From contig JBILMS010000011.1 of the NCBI GenBank assembly GCA_044375415.1, positions 1 to 64,000 of the forward strand: a DNA stretch of 64,000 bases, written 5' to 3'. Source of the stretch: JAWXBG01 sp044375415 (GTDB lineage Bacteria; Bacteroidota; Bacteroidia; Flavobacteriales_D; Sanyastnellaceae). The notes beneath the pieces were generated by a model that was not told where the DNA came from, made no database searches, and was given only the letters and a program-made list of their open reading frames with translations. Positions 8,843 to 18,685 of this stretch are shown here, piece by piece. Position 1 is the stretch's first letter, and each line of letters begins with the position of its first letter. The position numbers were made by a program, and so were the translations under genes.

Positions 8843-11776
8843 TCATCGAATCAACATGACAGTGCCCCTGAAAATTTTATCTTCAATACTGTCCAAAGGC
8901 CTAACTTGAATTATCCAGTTATAGACGCCGTTAGCGGCAAAATGTCCGCCACCGAGCACATTCCCTGTCCATGCCTGATCGAAGTCGGTCGTTTCAAAAA
9001 TGAGTTGACCCCATCGATCAAAAATGCGAAAAACATAACTTGATTGATCAAAGCTAATTCCCAAGGGTTTGAAAACCTCATTGACGTCGTCACCATCGGG
9101 GGTAAACGAATTGGGAACATAAAACGAAAATGGGATGTCAACATAAATCACAATCGAAGCTGAATCAACACAACCATATACAGTATCGGTTCCAAGAAGT
9201 TGCACGTTATAATCTCCGGAAACTTCAAACACGTGAAAGGCATCAAGGGTATTCATCGTTTCTCCATTGCCAAAATCCCAAACAAATTCATTCAATCCGA
9301 CCGACGTATTGGTGAAAATAACAGACAAGGGTGGTTCGCCGGAAGTAGGATCGGCATTGAACTGTGCCAGTCCCCCCGACTCCGGTTCAATTTCTTCGAC
9401 ACTGATGCCGGTGCATCCATTTGCATCGGACAATTCAATTCCATAAATTCCCGGAGTAAGATCTTCAACCCATAAGTCACTTTGCGAATTTCCGTTTACT
9501 TCGAGATTCACCGGAAACACTGCATTGGTTCCGGGAACAATTTCCAACGAACCGAGTGAGAGACAAATGGCATTTAGAATTTCAACTGTGTAATCAAGAG
9601 TATACGCATCATTCATAAGGAGTATCTCCTGTTCACCTGAACAAGCCTCACTGTCCACAACTAAAATATTGTACAAACCTTCGGGAAGATCCGTAAAAAT
9701 TGCCTGATCTTGTGTGAGACCGTTAACGGTGTACAAAAACGGAGCTACGCCGCCAGGATCAGAAACTTCAATACTTCCGGCCGAATCGCAGATTGCATTT
9801 TCAGTAAGAACAGTGAATGGAAGTTCTCCCACAGTTACTATCACTTCCGATAATTCCACACAACCATTGTCAAAGGTAATTTCGACTTCATAAGAGGTGG
9901 TTTCATCGGGAGATGCAATAGGGTTTGAAACATTGGGATTATTCAATCCTGCTGCCGGAGACCACGTCCAATCAATACCTCCCGATACTTCCAATTGGGC
10001 AGATTGACCTGCACAGATGTTTACATCATCACTGATTGTAAACTCAGTGTTGTATACAGTGAGATTGGTAGTAATGGTGCTATCGCAATTCCATTGATTC
10101 AAGAGAACACTCTCGTATGATCCGGCATTACTCACATTGGTACCATCGGGAAGTTGGTAAGACTCGCCGGAGCATATCGCCACCTCTTCAAGCGCAAAAG
10201 AGGGTTCATTGATTTGAATACTCACAGTGTCGTAGGCTGTTTCACATCCCGGAATTTCAACGGTTACGGCATATTCTCCAGACATAAGTGAAGCAGCATT
10301 TATAATCTCCGGATTCTGGTCGGCGGAGTTAAATCCTTCGGGACCCTGCCACACGAAAATCGCATCATTGATGTCGTTGCAGAACAATTCAATCGTTTCC
10401 CCTTCACAAACGGTATTGGCAGTTGCCTCGGCATTTACTTCGATGTTTGCGAAATTGCTGAAATAACCAAAACGACAACCACTCATTGCACCGCCATGAA
10501 TGAATCCAAGGTGAAAAACGCCTGCCGTATTTGACACCAAGCTAGCTGTGCCAATAGGCGTATCTGCCAATGAAAAAAGAGTTGTTGCAACGAGCCATTG
10601 TCCACCTGTTCCGGGTACAGGGTTGAACATTGCCGCTGTGATCACACCGGAATTTCCATTAAACAAAAAATCATCTTCATTTCCGCTCTCCACCAAGAGA
10701 GTAATATAAAGTGATTCGACAGTGCTGCGAGTAAATGAAATACTTGTAGATCCCGTGCAAATTATCGGAGGAATAATATCAAGACCCACTTCGCAACCAA
10801 AACCGCTCAACTGCAACACGGATACCGGAGCCGTTGCCTCGACGTAAGCTGATTGTCCTCCAACAGCAACAGCATATGTTTCACCTGGGCCTATAGTTGC
10901 CAGTGGAGCGCCGTTAAACGAAATATCGGTGTTGGCTTCTGTACCCATTATGAACAACTGATCGCCCGGTGCATTAAGAAATCCATTTACGGCGATATAT
11001 TCAGTACCCAGAATTTCAATGGGAACAATTTGGTCTCCACCGAGATCAGAACAAGGACCTAATATCCCACCATTAAGCAAATCGTCCTTGTAGGTGATTG
11101 CGATCGGATTATTACTTGTAACACGGGAACCCATAAGGTGATCTGCTGCCAGTCCACTCGTTGCTGTGGCTGAATACGTTTGACCTTCATTGAGAGCAAC
11201 ATTAAAAGTGATACCTGCGGGATGACCAACAATATCGGCCGTTGGGGTAATGGAAACAATCGTATTATCTTCTGTGGCTACAATCTCAAAAGCAGAAAAG
11301 GGAACAGGATTATACACCGGATTGTTGTCGAGAAAGTTTTGCATGGGAACAAAAAAATCAGTACCGAGAGCATTACGACCTTTGAGCACAAAAATCTCAG
11401 GATTGCATTGACATTCGCTACTCACTACTTCATAGTAAATCGTAACATCCGAAGTTGAGGTAATCTTCAGACCATAATTTAAAATTGTATTGGCAGGTTG
11501 GTTTTCTATAATTCCAAGCCAAGGTGTGAGGTCAACAGTCTGTGAGCTGTTGGCGAGAAGTGAAACATTCTGTTGTGGCATTCCACCACCTGCAGGTTGG
11601 GAAATAGTAACATCTGCCGGATTTTCATAAGAGGTAATCCGAAGAACAATAGGCGCATCAAAATTGGCCCAATTCACAGAAATTTCAGGAGCTGCAAACC
11701 AGAATAAGTCATCTGTCTGTGCTTTGGAAAACAAAGGCACAAGCAGAAATAAAGCACAACTCCGTAAAATCCTCAT
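8843..11776 (-). CDS. Secreted T9SS type B protein with IgGFc-binding-like N-terminus
   Basis: The start is set at ATG 11776 (MRILRSCALFLLVPLF, a signal peptide ending SKAQ); the longer frame begins with a TTG and adds only nine residues. The mature part (~20-430) resembles the IgGFc-binding N-terminal domain: repeated 'nonpermissive crossing', D-I-S-F-N-G and Y-I-A-V-N-G-type strands, ending GGAMSGCRFGYFSNF. Ig-like domains (~450-780) follow, then a PKD domain (~800-880, VWDFGNGET), and a type B sorting domain at the end (SFTPDGDDVNEVF, FDRWGQLIF, GTVMLIR). The sorting core is slightly unusual (DGDD in place of NGDG). The gene stands alone and is convergent with hipT. A surface or adhesion role is inferred from domain content. 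Confidence 0.85.
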   Translation of the reverse strand: MRILRSCALFLLVPLFSKAQTDDLFWFAAPEISVNWANFDAPIVLRITSYENPADVTISQPAGGGMPQQNVSLLANSSQTVDLTPWLGIIENQPANTILNYGLKITSTSDVTIYYEVVSSECQCNPEIFVLKGRNALGTDFFVPMQNFLDNNPVYNPVPFSAFEIVATEDNTIVSITPTADIVGHPAGITFNVALNEGQTYSATATSGLAADHLMGSRVTSNNPIAITYKDDLLNGGILGPCSDLGGDQIVPIEILGTEYIAVNGFLNAPGDQLFIMGTEANTDISFNGAPLATIGPGETYAVAVGGQSAYVEATAPVSVLQLSGFGCEVGLDIIPPIICTGSTSISFTRSTVESLYITLLVESGNEDDFLFNGNSGVITAAMFNPVPGTGGQWLVATTLFSLADTPIGTASLVSNTAGVFHLGFIHGGAMSGCRFGYFSNFANIEVNAEATANTVCEGETIELFCNDINDAIFVWQGPEGFNSADQNPEIINAASLMSGEYAVTVEIPGCETAYDTVSIQINEPSFALEEVAICSGESYQLPDGTNVSNAGSYESVLLNQWNCDSTITTNLTVYNTEFTISDDVNICAGQSAQLEVSGGIDWTWSPAAGLNNPNVSNPIASPDETTSYEVEITFDNGCVELSEVIVTVGELPFTVLTENAICDSAGSIEVSDPGGVAPFLYTVNGLTQDQAIFTDLPEGLYNILVVDSEACSGEQEILLMNDAYTLDYTVEILNAICLSLGSLEIVPGTNAVFPVNLEVNGNSQSDLWVEDLTPGIYGIELSDANGCTGISVEEIEPESGGLAQFNADPTSGEPPLSVIFTNTSVGLNEFVWDFGNGETMNTLDAFHVFEVSGDYNVQLLGTDTVYGCVDSASIVIYVDIPFSFYVPNSFTPDGDDVNEVFKPLGISFDQSSYVFRIFDRWGQLIFETTDFDQAWTGNVLGGGHFAANGVYNWIIQVRPLDSIEDKIFRGTVMLIR

Positions 11777-11987
11777 AAGACACTGAACACGGTTTCTCTC
11801 CAAATATACTGTTTCTCGGTTAAAGGCTAGCCTATCTCGTTCATTTCTCCTTTTACAGATGCACCAGAAGGAAATAAATCAAGTTTGGAAAAAGGTGGTG
11901 AACAAAGAAGCCCATTACCATTATGTAATTGATGCAGCAACTATTTGATTCTTTTAAAACCAGCCGTAGTTTAATGTCAGAGAACTA
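11777..11987. other. Intergenic stretch with short coding-like fragment
   Basis: A 29-codon open frame at 11859-11948 (MHQKEINQVWKKVV...) has plausible composition but no homolog that I recognise. It is probably debris or chance. The next feature to the right is the stump of a duplicated gene. Confidence 0.3.
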
Positions 11988-12054
11988 AGTTTTTTGATTG
12001 CCAATAAGCAAGAAGAAGACTTTGAATGAAGGATAGGTTGAAAGGTTTGGAGTA
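11988..12054 (+). pseudogene. Decayed 3' end of a CIA30-family gene copy
   Basis: The sequence AGTTTTTTGATTGCCAA...AAGCAAGAAG followed by a decayed tail ending GGTTTGGAGTA closely matches the last ~70 bases of the intact CIA30-like gene (14942-15010). It encodes FLIANKQEEDFE before small indels and stops break the frame. The rest of the copy is absent. Confidence 0.6.
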
Positions 12055-12315
12055 CATAAGGGAAGTAAAAGGCAATTGGAGATCTATTACAACTGTCTCT
12101 GCAATGCATAATTCAAGTCGACGGACCTTTCCGATATTCCGAATAATTTTGATCTATCTCGAGCTCTTTAGCGCAATTTATTTCACAATCCGTGACAAGA
12201 GCCGTTGACATCCAAGCAATTCTATCGTATTTTTATCCGAGAGGAGTGAACAAATGGGCTAGAGAGTGTTTTACACTAGAGTAATTTCATTTTGACAATT
12301 ATAAATTTCGAACGA

Positions 12316-12792
12316 ATGTCAACGAAAAATCACATCGGGCTTGACAAAGCAAAAAGTAAAGCACTCGCCAACAGCCTCAATAAGTTACTTGCCGACTATA
12401 TGATATTCTATCAAAATACTAGAGGTTTGCATTGGAATATTAAAGGAGAGAAGTTTTTTGAATTGCATTTAAAGTTTGAAGAGCTTTATACAAATCTGCT
12501 CTTAAAAGTAGATGAAGTCGCAGAGCGTATTTTAACGTTGGGAGAAACTCCATTGCACACTTTTGACGATTATCAAAATACAGCAAAAATTAAGAGTTTT
12601 AAGAATATTTCAGAAAGTAAAAAAGGCGTTCAATCCATTTTAGATGCATTCGCAGTGCTTATAATAAAACAAAGAGAAATCCTCAAACTCTCTGCTGATG
12701 CCGGGGATGAGGGCACGAATGCGCTGATGAGCGATTACATCAGAGAACAGGAGAAATTAGTTTGGATGTATTCGTCTTTCATGAAAAAGTAA
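12316..12792 (+). CDS. dps: Dps-family DNA-protecting ferritin
   Basis: A 158-residue ferritin-like protein that stores iron and protects DNA under starvation or oxidative stress, acting as a dodecamer in the cytoplasm. The start is placed at ATG 12316 (MSTKNHIGLD); the longer frame uses a TTG eight codons earlier. Intersubunit ferroxidase residues are visible in the pattern H-W (H39), H51, D66 and E70 (GLHWN, LHLKFEELY, DEVAERI). The length is normal for the family. It appears monocistronic; the next gene starts 171 bases later with a GTG. Confidence 0.9.
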   Translation: MSTKNHIGLDKAKSKALANSLNKLLADYMIFYQNTRGLHWNIKGEKFFELHLKFEELYTNLLLKVDEVAERILTLGETPLHTFDDYQNTAKIKSFKNISESKKGVQSILDAFAVLIIKQREILKLSADAGDEGTNALMSDYIREQEKLVWMYSSFMKK

Positions 12793-12963
12793 TATGAAAT
12801 GAGGCCGCGAAAGAAGAAACCCATGATTGTCAAAACTCTCTGCACCAAGTTGTCCGGCCACCGAAAAGACAGGAAATTCATTTGTGAAATTAATTCTTTG
12901 ACCGTACGAAGAACAGTTGGGTCAGAACAAAATAATTTGGCTTCAAAATAACTGACAACGCAA

Positions 12964-13887
12964 GTGAACAAAATAGCCGAGAAGTTCTATAAGCTATTTC
13001 TTTCAAAAAAAACGAAAGAAAGAAGTGAACAGACAATTTTGTGGATTGCATTGGCGAGTTTCATTGTTCACTTATTAATTATTGGATTAGTCAATTTTAA
13101 TTTGATTTCCATCAATGAACCATCAAGCCTGTTAAGTAATCCGATAGCTGCCATCTATACTCCATTCTCGTTCATACTCGTTTATGAGGTATATCTGCTC
13201 ATTTATTACCTTCCAAAATCAACTTCGATATACATCTCAAAGCAATATGAAATTATTACGCTCATAATTATCAGACGTTTGTTCAAAGACCTTTCCGATA
13301 TATCACTGTCAACGGATTGGTTCAATATAAAAAATGATTTAGAATTTACATACGATCTCATCGCATCTGTCATCTTGTTTTATCTCATTTATCTCTTTTA
13401 TGTTCAACGAACTAAAATATATAGAAAAATCGATGAAACAAAACTTCATTCCGTCAGTATATCGAAATTTATTAATGCGAAAAAATGGATAGCTACGGCA
13501 TTGGTGCCTGTACTGTTTATAATTGCCATTTACTCCTTTTTAAGCTGGATTATGGGCTTCTTTGAACCAGTCGGCACTGAAGTTGTTTCATTCAAAAACA
13601 TTAATAATATTTTCTTCGAACAGTTCTTCAACATATTAATAATTGCTGATGTAATTCTCCTACTATTTTCATTTTTTCACACAGATCAGTTCCATAAAGT
13701 TATACGAAATTCAGGATTTATTATTTCTACCATTCTTATTCGGATTTCCTTTTCTGTTAACGGCATAATAAACACGGCCTTGATTGTTACTGCCATTCTA
13801 TTTGGACTTTTAGTGCTATTTATTCATAATAAATTTGAAAAACAGCTCTCTGTAGAGGGCATCAAGAAAAGTGCTGATACCGATTAA
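12964..13887 (+). CDS. Hypothetical polytopic membrane protein
   Basis: 307 residues starting with GTG; there is no in-frame ATG before the first membrane span. About seven hydrophobic segments are visible (~24-46, 62-84, 130-147, 172-195, 215-236, 248-266, 270-291) with short basic loops. I do not recognise the family. It sits between dps and a small lipoprotein gene on the same strand but with separate flanking spacers, so linkage to either is uncertain. Confidence 0.7.
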   Translation: MNKIAEKFYKLFLSKKTKERSEQTILWIALASFIVHLLIIGLVNFNLISINEPSSLLSNPIAAIYTPFSFILVYEVYLLIYYLPKSTSIYISKQYEIITLIIIRRLFKDLSDISLSTDWFNIKNDLEFTYDLIASVILFYLIYLFYVQRTKIYRKIDETKLHSVSISKFINAKKWIATALVPVLFIIAIYSFLSWIMGFFEPVGTEVVSFKNINNIFFEQFFNILIIADVILLLFSFFHTDQFHKVIRNSGFIISTILIRISFSVNGIINTALIVTAILFGLLVLFIHNKFEKQLSVEGIKKSADTD

Positions 13888-14006
13888 TCTAATTATCTGC
13901 TTGAAACAATAGTTGTATTCTTAGAAAGAAATAGCAGTAATTTGGATTTTCTCCCAATCGCTTCAACAACATTAAAAGTATCTGAGACTAGAAAACAAAA
14001 TCAACC

Positions 14007-14459
14007 ATGAGATATACAATTTTGCTCAGCTTAATGATATTCCTTGCATGTAACAACAGCGAACCTACAAAGTCAACAACGACGGTTGATACCTTAACAA
14101 CCCATCCCGATACACCTCAGGTCGCAAAGGACGTAGTGCCGGAAACTATTGTACCTAAAACATACTCCAATAAACGGTTCAGGGAAGTAATGGTAGAAAG
14201 AATCGGCCTTGATACTTTTTTAATTCGTGGGCAGGGTCAAATCTTCGAAGCAAATTTTAATTGGGTTGTAGAAGACGGACATAATGAGCTAAAGAAAGGA
14301 TTTGAAATGACCGACGCCGGCGCACCTGAATGGGGTAAATTTGCATTTAAAATCAATGTTCGCAAGGAGCGAGAGAACTCAACATTGACGCTTATACTTT
14401 TTGAATCCAGTGCTATGGATGGCAGTCGGCAATATGAGTTACCCATTACTTTGTATTGA
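14007..14459 (+). CDS. Small lipoprotein, unknown function
   Basis: 150 residues with a lipoprotein-type signal (MRYTILLSLMIFLAC, with Cys15 as the lipidation site), a Thr/Pro-rich linker (~18-50) and a C-terminal beta-rich domain (~55-150). The domain is probably displayed in the periplasm or on the outer membrane. I know no family for it. Its stop lies 14 bases before the start chosen for the CIA30-like gene, so the two are likely co-transcribed. Confidence 0.7.
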   Translation: MRYTILLSLMIFLACNNSEPTKSTTTVDTLTTHPDTPQVAKDVVPETIVPKTYSNKRFREVMVERIGLDTFLIRGQGQIFEANFNWVVEDGHNELKKGFEMTDAGAPEWGKFAFKINVRKERENSTLTLILFESSAMDGSRQYELPITLY

Positions 14460-14473
14460 AACGAATAAAAAAA

Positions 14474-15010
14474 ATGAAATACCTTCTCATTTTACTCATA
14501 GTCGGCGTCACCTTTGAAACAACAATGAATACGATTTATACATTCTCAACTCAAACGAACATCAAGGAATGGCGTATTGTGAACGATGGCGTAATGGGAG
14601 GAATTTCCCAAAGTTCTCTTATGCTCACCGAAGCCGGACATGGACGTTTTTCCGGTCATGTTTCATTGGCGAACAATGGAGGATTTGCCTCCGCACAATT
14701 GAACACAACAATACAACTTGAGGAGGATCAGAAGTTCATTGTTTTGCGTGTTAAAGGAGATGGCAAACACTATGAATTTCGTTTGAAAGGTTATATATCT
14801 CAATCAGAATCGTATGTGCAGCCATTTGCCACTTCAGGAGAATGGGAAATCATCAAATTAGAAATCAGTGATTTTTACCCCCAGTTTCGAGGCAACAAAT
14901 TGAACATTCCTAATTTTAATTTTAAGAATATCGATCAATTCAGTTTTTTGATTGCCAACAAGCAAGAAGAGAACTTTGAATTGTTGATCGATTGGATAGG
15001 TTTGGAGTAA
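14474..15010 (+). CDS. CIA30-family protein
   Basis: 178 residues from ATG 14474 (MKYLLILLIVGVTF, a weak signal-like segment); a later ATG at 14525 (MNTIYTF) would give a purely soluble form. From ~40 the sequence follows the CIA30 galactose-binding-like beta-sandwich: W-R-I-V-N-D-G-V-M-G-G-I-S-Q-S, then F-S-G-H-V-S-L-A-N-N-G-G-F-A-S, and the final D-W-I-G-L-E. Eukaryotic members assist complex I assembly; bacterial relatives have no settled role. A decayed copy of its last ~70 bases lies 3 kb upstream (11988-12054), showing a local duplication. Confidence 0.8.
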   Translation: MKYLLILLIVGVTFETTMNTIYTFSTQTNIKEWRIVNDGVMGGISQSSLMLTEAGHGRFSGHVSLANNGGFASAQLNTTIQLEEDQKFIVLRVKGDGKHYEFRLKGYISQSESYVQPFATSGEWEIIKLEISDFYPQFRGNKLNIPNFNFKNIDQFSFLIANKQEENFELLIDWIGLE

Positions 15011-15119
15011 GAATAAATGTTGCTACGGAAATAGCATAGTTCGAAAAGAATATATACTTTGTCCCCTGTTTCACATTGTCTTGAAAACAGTCTGAATCCA
15101 AAACCTAAATTGCTCAACC

Positions 15120-18100
15120 ATGGCGCTGATGAAGAATTTTATATTGACTGTTTTATTTTTTTCTTTAACAGCTTCGGCTTTCTCTCAGAAAAAAAAAATA
15201 GATCAACAGGCAAGCCCTATTTCCACTTCTGTTGATCTGAATGTCTACTATGATTCCGTAAAGTGGCGCAGTATCGGGCCGTTTCGCGGAGGTCGTTCGG
15301 TTGCTGTCAGCGGAGTCATAAACGACATCGGCACATACTACATGGGTACAACCGGAGGAGGTCTTTGGAAAACAGAAGACATGGGAAATACATGGATCAA
15401 TATTTCCGATGGTTTTTTCGCTACAGGTTCAGTTGGAGCTATTGCTGTGTCGGAGAGCGAACCGAATACGATGTATGTGGGCATGGGCGAGCATGCAGTT
15501 CGCGGGGTCATGACCCATCATGGCGATGGTGTCTACAAATCAACCGATGCCGGAAAAACATGGAAAAAGGTTGGCCTCGATCAGACTCAACATATTGCGC
15601 GCATAGTGATTCATCCTCGTGATCCTAACATCGTATATGTAGCAGCTCAAGGTGCGCTATATGGAAAGTCGCAAGAGCGAGGGGCATATAAATCAATTGA
15701 CGGAGGCGTCACTTGGAAAAAAGTTTTGTTTGCGGATGATAAAAGTGGTTGCGTAGAACTTTCCATGGACTACAACAATCCTCAGGTATTGTATGCCGCA
15801 ATAAACGAATACGGTCGATTGCCTTGGAAAGTCACCAGCGGAGGGCCGGGCAGCGGATTATATAAATCAAATGATGCCGGTGCTACATGGGTTAAGATAC
15901 ATAATGGCCTCCCCAACGAATTGGGCAAAATGGCGGTTGCGGTCAGCCGTTCAAATTCCGAAAAAGTCTATTTGCTGCTAGAAAGTGATTCTGACAAAGG
16001 ACAAGGGGGTTTGTTTGTCTCTGACAATGGAGGCAAAAAATGGGTAAAAGTTTCTAGTGACCATCGTCTCGTGCAAAGGGCTTGGTATTACATAGAAGTG
16101 TTTGTAGATCCTCAAGACGAGCAGACATTATATGTTTTGAGTGCCCCTGCTTTACGTTCTATTGATGGCGGCAAGTCATGGGAAGTTGTTCAAGGCGCTC
16201 ATGGCGACTACCATGATTTATGGATCAACCCGGAAAATTCGAATAACATGATTTTGGCTGATGATGGCGGAGCTTCCATTTCACTCAACTATGGGAAAAC
16301 ATGGTCCACCCAAGCCAATATGCCCACGGCTCAGCTCTACCGCATCAATGTTGACAATGGTTTCCCTTACAAAATTTACGCAGGACAGCAGGACAATTCT
16401 TCACTTGCCATTGCACATCGTGAATTTAACTCCGGTGGGATTTCAGCGAGAAGTTGGTCTTCTTCTGCCGGTGGCGAAAGCGCCTTTCTCGCGTTTGACC
16501 CCGATAATCCTCGGCATGTATTAGGCGGCAGTTATCTAGGCACCATTGACGTATTTGATTCCAAAGCAAATGCCGGCACCGAAATCATGGCAGCCCCCAT
16601 TCAGTATCTCGGCCGAGAATCAAAAGAAATGAAATATAGATACAACTGGAACGCACCCATTATTTGGTCAAAACACGAACCAAATACCTATTACCATGGC
16701 GCCCAACTTTTGCTCAAAACTACTGACTTAGGCCAAACATGGACGGAAGTATCGCCCGACCTCACGCGCAACGAAAAGGAAAAGCAAGGAAAAGGTGGCG
16801 GTCCCTACACCAATGAAGCTGTAGGTGCGGAGAATTACGGCACCTTGAGTTATGTCATAGAATCAACCCACGAAAAAGGAGTTATTTGGACAGGAAGTGA
16901 TGATGGGTTGGTGCACCTCACACGCGATGGTGGAACAACTTGGAAGAACGTAACCCCCGCCGGTTTGACTGAATGCCTCATTAATGCCATCGATGTTTCT
17001 CCACATGATCCAGCTACCGCATATATTGCCACTACACGGTATAAGTTTAACGACCACACACCTGCACTTTACAAAACAACTGACTACGGAAAAACATGGA
17101 CTAACATCAGCCGAGGCATTCCACAAGGAGCATTTACGCGGGTGGTGCGTGAAGACGACAAGAGAAAAGACTTGCTCTTTGCAGGCACCGAAACCGGCGT
17201 TTATATTTCGTTCAATGGCGGACAGGAATGGCAGTCCTTCCAACTTAATTTGCCCATTACTCCCATCAACGATCTCAAAGTCCATCAAGGTGATTTGATT
17301 GTTGCTACCTCCGGTCGTTCATTTTGGATATTGGATGATTTAGGATTGATAAGACAGTATGCCAACAACACCGAAACATTTGCACTCTACAAGCCTGAGA
17401 ATACGGTCATCGCAAATGCATATAGTGAATTAGACGGACCCATAGCCACATTCAAAGGTTCACATCCCTATAGAGGAGTAAATCCAGCCACCGGATGTGT
17501 GATATATTATCGCCTGCCCGAATTAAAAAAAGACGAACACATTTCCATCATCATCAAAGATGCATCGGGCAATGTGGTTCGTAAGTTCTCCTCTTTAGCA
17601 GACAGCCTTTTTGTAGGTTATGCCGGAGGTCCCTCTCCTGAACCCGTTTTGTCCAAGGGGAAAGGTCTCAACCGATTCGTTTGGAACCTTCGCTACCCAA
17701 CCATGACCGGAGCAACCGGTGTTTACATCGAAGCAAGTTTTGACGGGCACAAAGCCGCCCCGAGCAACTATTCAATTGTCTTGAAATATGGCGATAAAGA
17801 ATTAAATACTCAATTTGAAATACTTCCCAATCCACTGTATGAATTGGATGCAAAAGATTACGCAGACTATCATTCCATCATGAATAAAATGGAAACTGAA
17901 CTCACAAAAATGCATCAACTGGTCAATTTGCTGCACGACAAACAGCTTCAGCTTGATCAATTGCTAAACAACCTTCCTGCCGATGAAAAATACAAAGCTA
18001 TCAAGTCCAAAGGACAAGCTCTATCGAAACAAATGAAACAGTGGGACGAAGACATGGTGCAACGCAAATCAAAAGCCTATGATGACGTAGAAAACTTCCC

Positions 18101-18311
18101 TAATAAATTCACTGCTGAATACCTTTTTGTGATCAACCATTCTGAAAGCGACATTCCCAGACCAAACCAACCATCACTTGATCGATTGGAAGAACTCAAC
18201 TCACAATGGAAAACCCTCCACACCCGAGCTATGCAAATGCTCGACACCGACATCCCTTCCTTGAACAAAGAATTGTGGGATGCAGGAGTGGGTGCCATTT
18301 GGAAAAAATAA
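15120..18311 (+). CDS. Exported BNR/VPS10-like beta-propeller protein
   Basis: 1063 residues with a signal peptide (~1-23, ending ASAFSQ); an alternative start is the ATG at 15129 (MKNFILTV). The body is a run of BNR/Asp-box blades, each with S-x-D-x-G-x-T-W-like motifs (for example KSTDAGKTW, KSIDGGVTW, KSNDAGATW, LTRDGGTTW, KTTDYGKTW) from ~75 to ~720, matching the large 'WD40/YVTN/BNR-like repeat' glycosyl-hydrolase-related exoproteins. A beta-rich region (~760-900) and a helical tail (~905-1040, Lys/Gln/Leu-rich) follow. I see no T9SS sorting domain, so it may stay periplasmic. Related proteins are called sialidase-like, but catalytic residues cannot be assigned. Confidence 0.85.
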   Translation: MALMKNFILTVLFFSLTASAFSQKKKIDQQASPISTSVDLNVYYDSVKWRSIGPFRGGRSVAVSGVINDIGTYYMGTTGGGLWKTEDMGNTWINISDGFFATGSVGAIAVSESEPNTMYVGMGEHAVRGVMTHHGDGVYKSTDAGKTWKKVGLDQTQHIARIVIHPRDPNIVYVAAQGALYGKSQERGAYKSIDGGVTWKKVLFADDKSGCVELSMDYNNPQVLYAAINEYGRLPWKVTSGGPGSGLYKSNDAGATWVKIHNGLPNELGKMAVAVSRSNSEKVYLLLESDSDKGQGGLFVSDNGGKKWVKVSSDHRLVQRAWYYIEVFVDPQDEQTLYVLSAPALRSIDGGKSWEVVQGAHGDYHDLWINPENSNNMILADDGGASISLNYGKTWSTQANMPTAQLYRINVDNGFPYKIYAGQQDNSSLAIAHREFNSGGISARSWSSSAGGESAFLAFDPDNPRHVLGGSYLGTIDVFDSKANAGTEIMAAPIQYLGRESKEMKYRYNWNAPIIWSKHEPNTYYHGAQLLLKTTDLGQTWTEVSPDLTRNEKEKQGKGGGPYTNEAVGAENYGTLSYVIESTHEKGVIWTGSDDGLVHLTRDGGTTWKNVTPAGLTECLINAIDVSPHDPATAYIATTRYKFNDHTPALYKTTDYGKTWTNISRGIPQGAFTRVVREDDKRKDLLFAGTETGVYISFNGGQEWQSFQLNLPITPINDLKVHQGDLIVATSGRSFWILDDLGLIRQYANNTETFALYKPENTVIANAYSELDGPIATFKGSHPYRGVNPATGCVIYYRLPELKKDEHISIIIKDASGNVVRKFSSLADSLFVGYAGGPSPEPVLSKGKGLNRFVWNLRYPTMTGATGVYIEASFDGHKAAPSNYSIVLKYGDKELNTQFEILPNPLYELDAKDYADYHSIMNKMETELTKMHQLVNLLHDKQLQLDQLLNNLPADEKYKAIKSKGQALSKQMKQWDEDMVQRKSKAYDDVENFPNKFTAEYLFVINHSESDIPRPNQPSLDRLEELNSQWKTLHTRAMQMLDTDIPSLNKELWDAGVGAIWKK

Positions 18312-18685
18312 ATGAGCTATAATTTCAACTATTGAATGCGACTTCGTTGCATTGCTTGGCACAGGGTAACGATCGAAGGTTATGTAATTGGATATAGAGG
18401 AAAGACTGCTACGCGGCTTTTCGCTCTTTCAGAAAAATTAAACAAAAAAGATGGCAAGCTCTTTATGACAAAAACTTAACATTCAGAAAACTTCAAAGAG
18501 TTCGCATATCACATTGTTATATAACCCTTCGATTTCAATCAAAAATTCGTATATATGTGAGAGCACGGTTTTGAAGTGGATCGTCTTGATCTTTCGGTAT
18601 CAAGCCTTGGATGTTATTTGCTACATACTTGGCTGCAATGCGTACATCAAGCTGAATGCAAGCAATAAACTTTGACAAAATAATT
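18312..18685. other. Intergenic stretch, nothing recognised
   Basis: The gap between the BNR protein and the TPR protein. Only short frames occur, and no RNA gene, clear terminator or repeat was seen. The sequence TAAACTTTG at ~18666 resembles a -7 box with one extra base. Confidence 0.4.

Noticed and set aside
12026..12208. A 60-codon plus-strand ORF
   Set aside because: It begins inside the decayed CIA30 stump and has no coding pattern.
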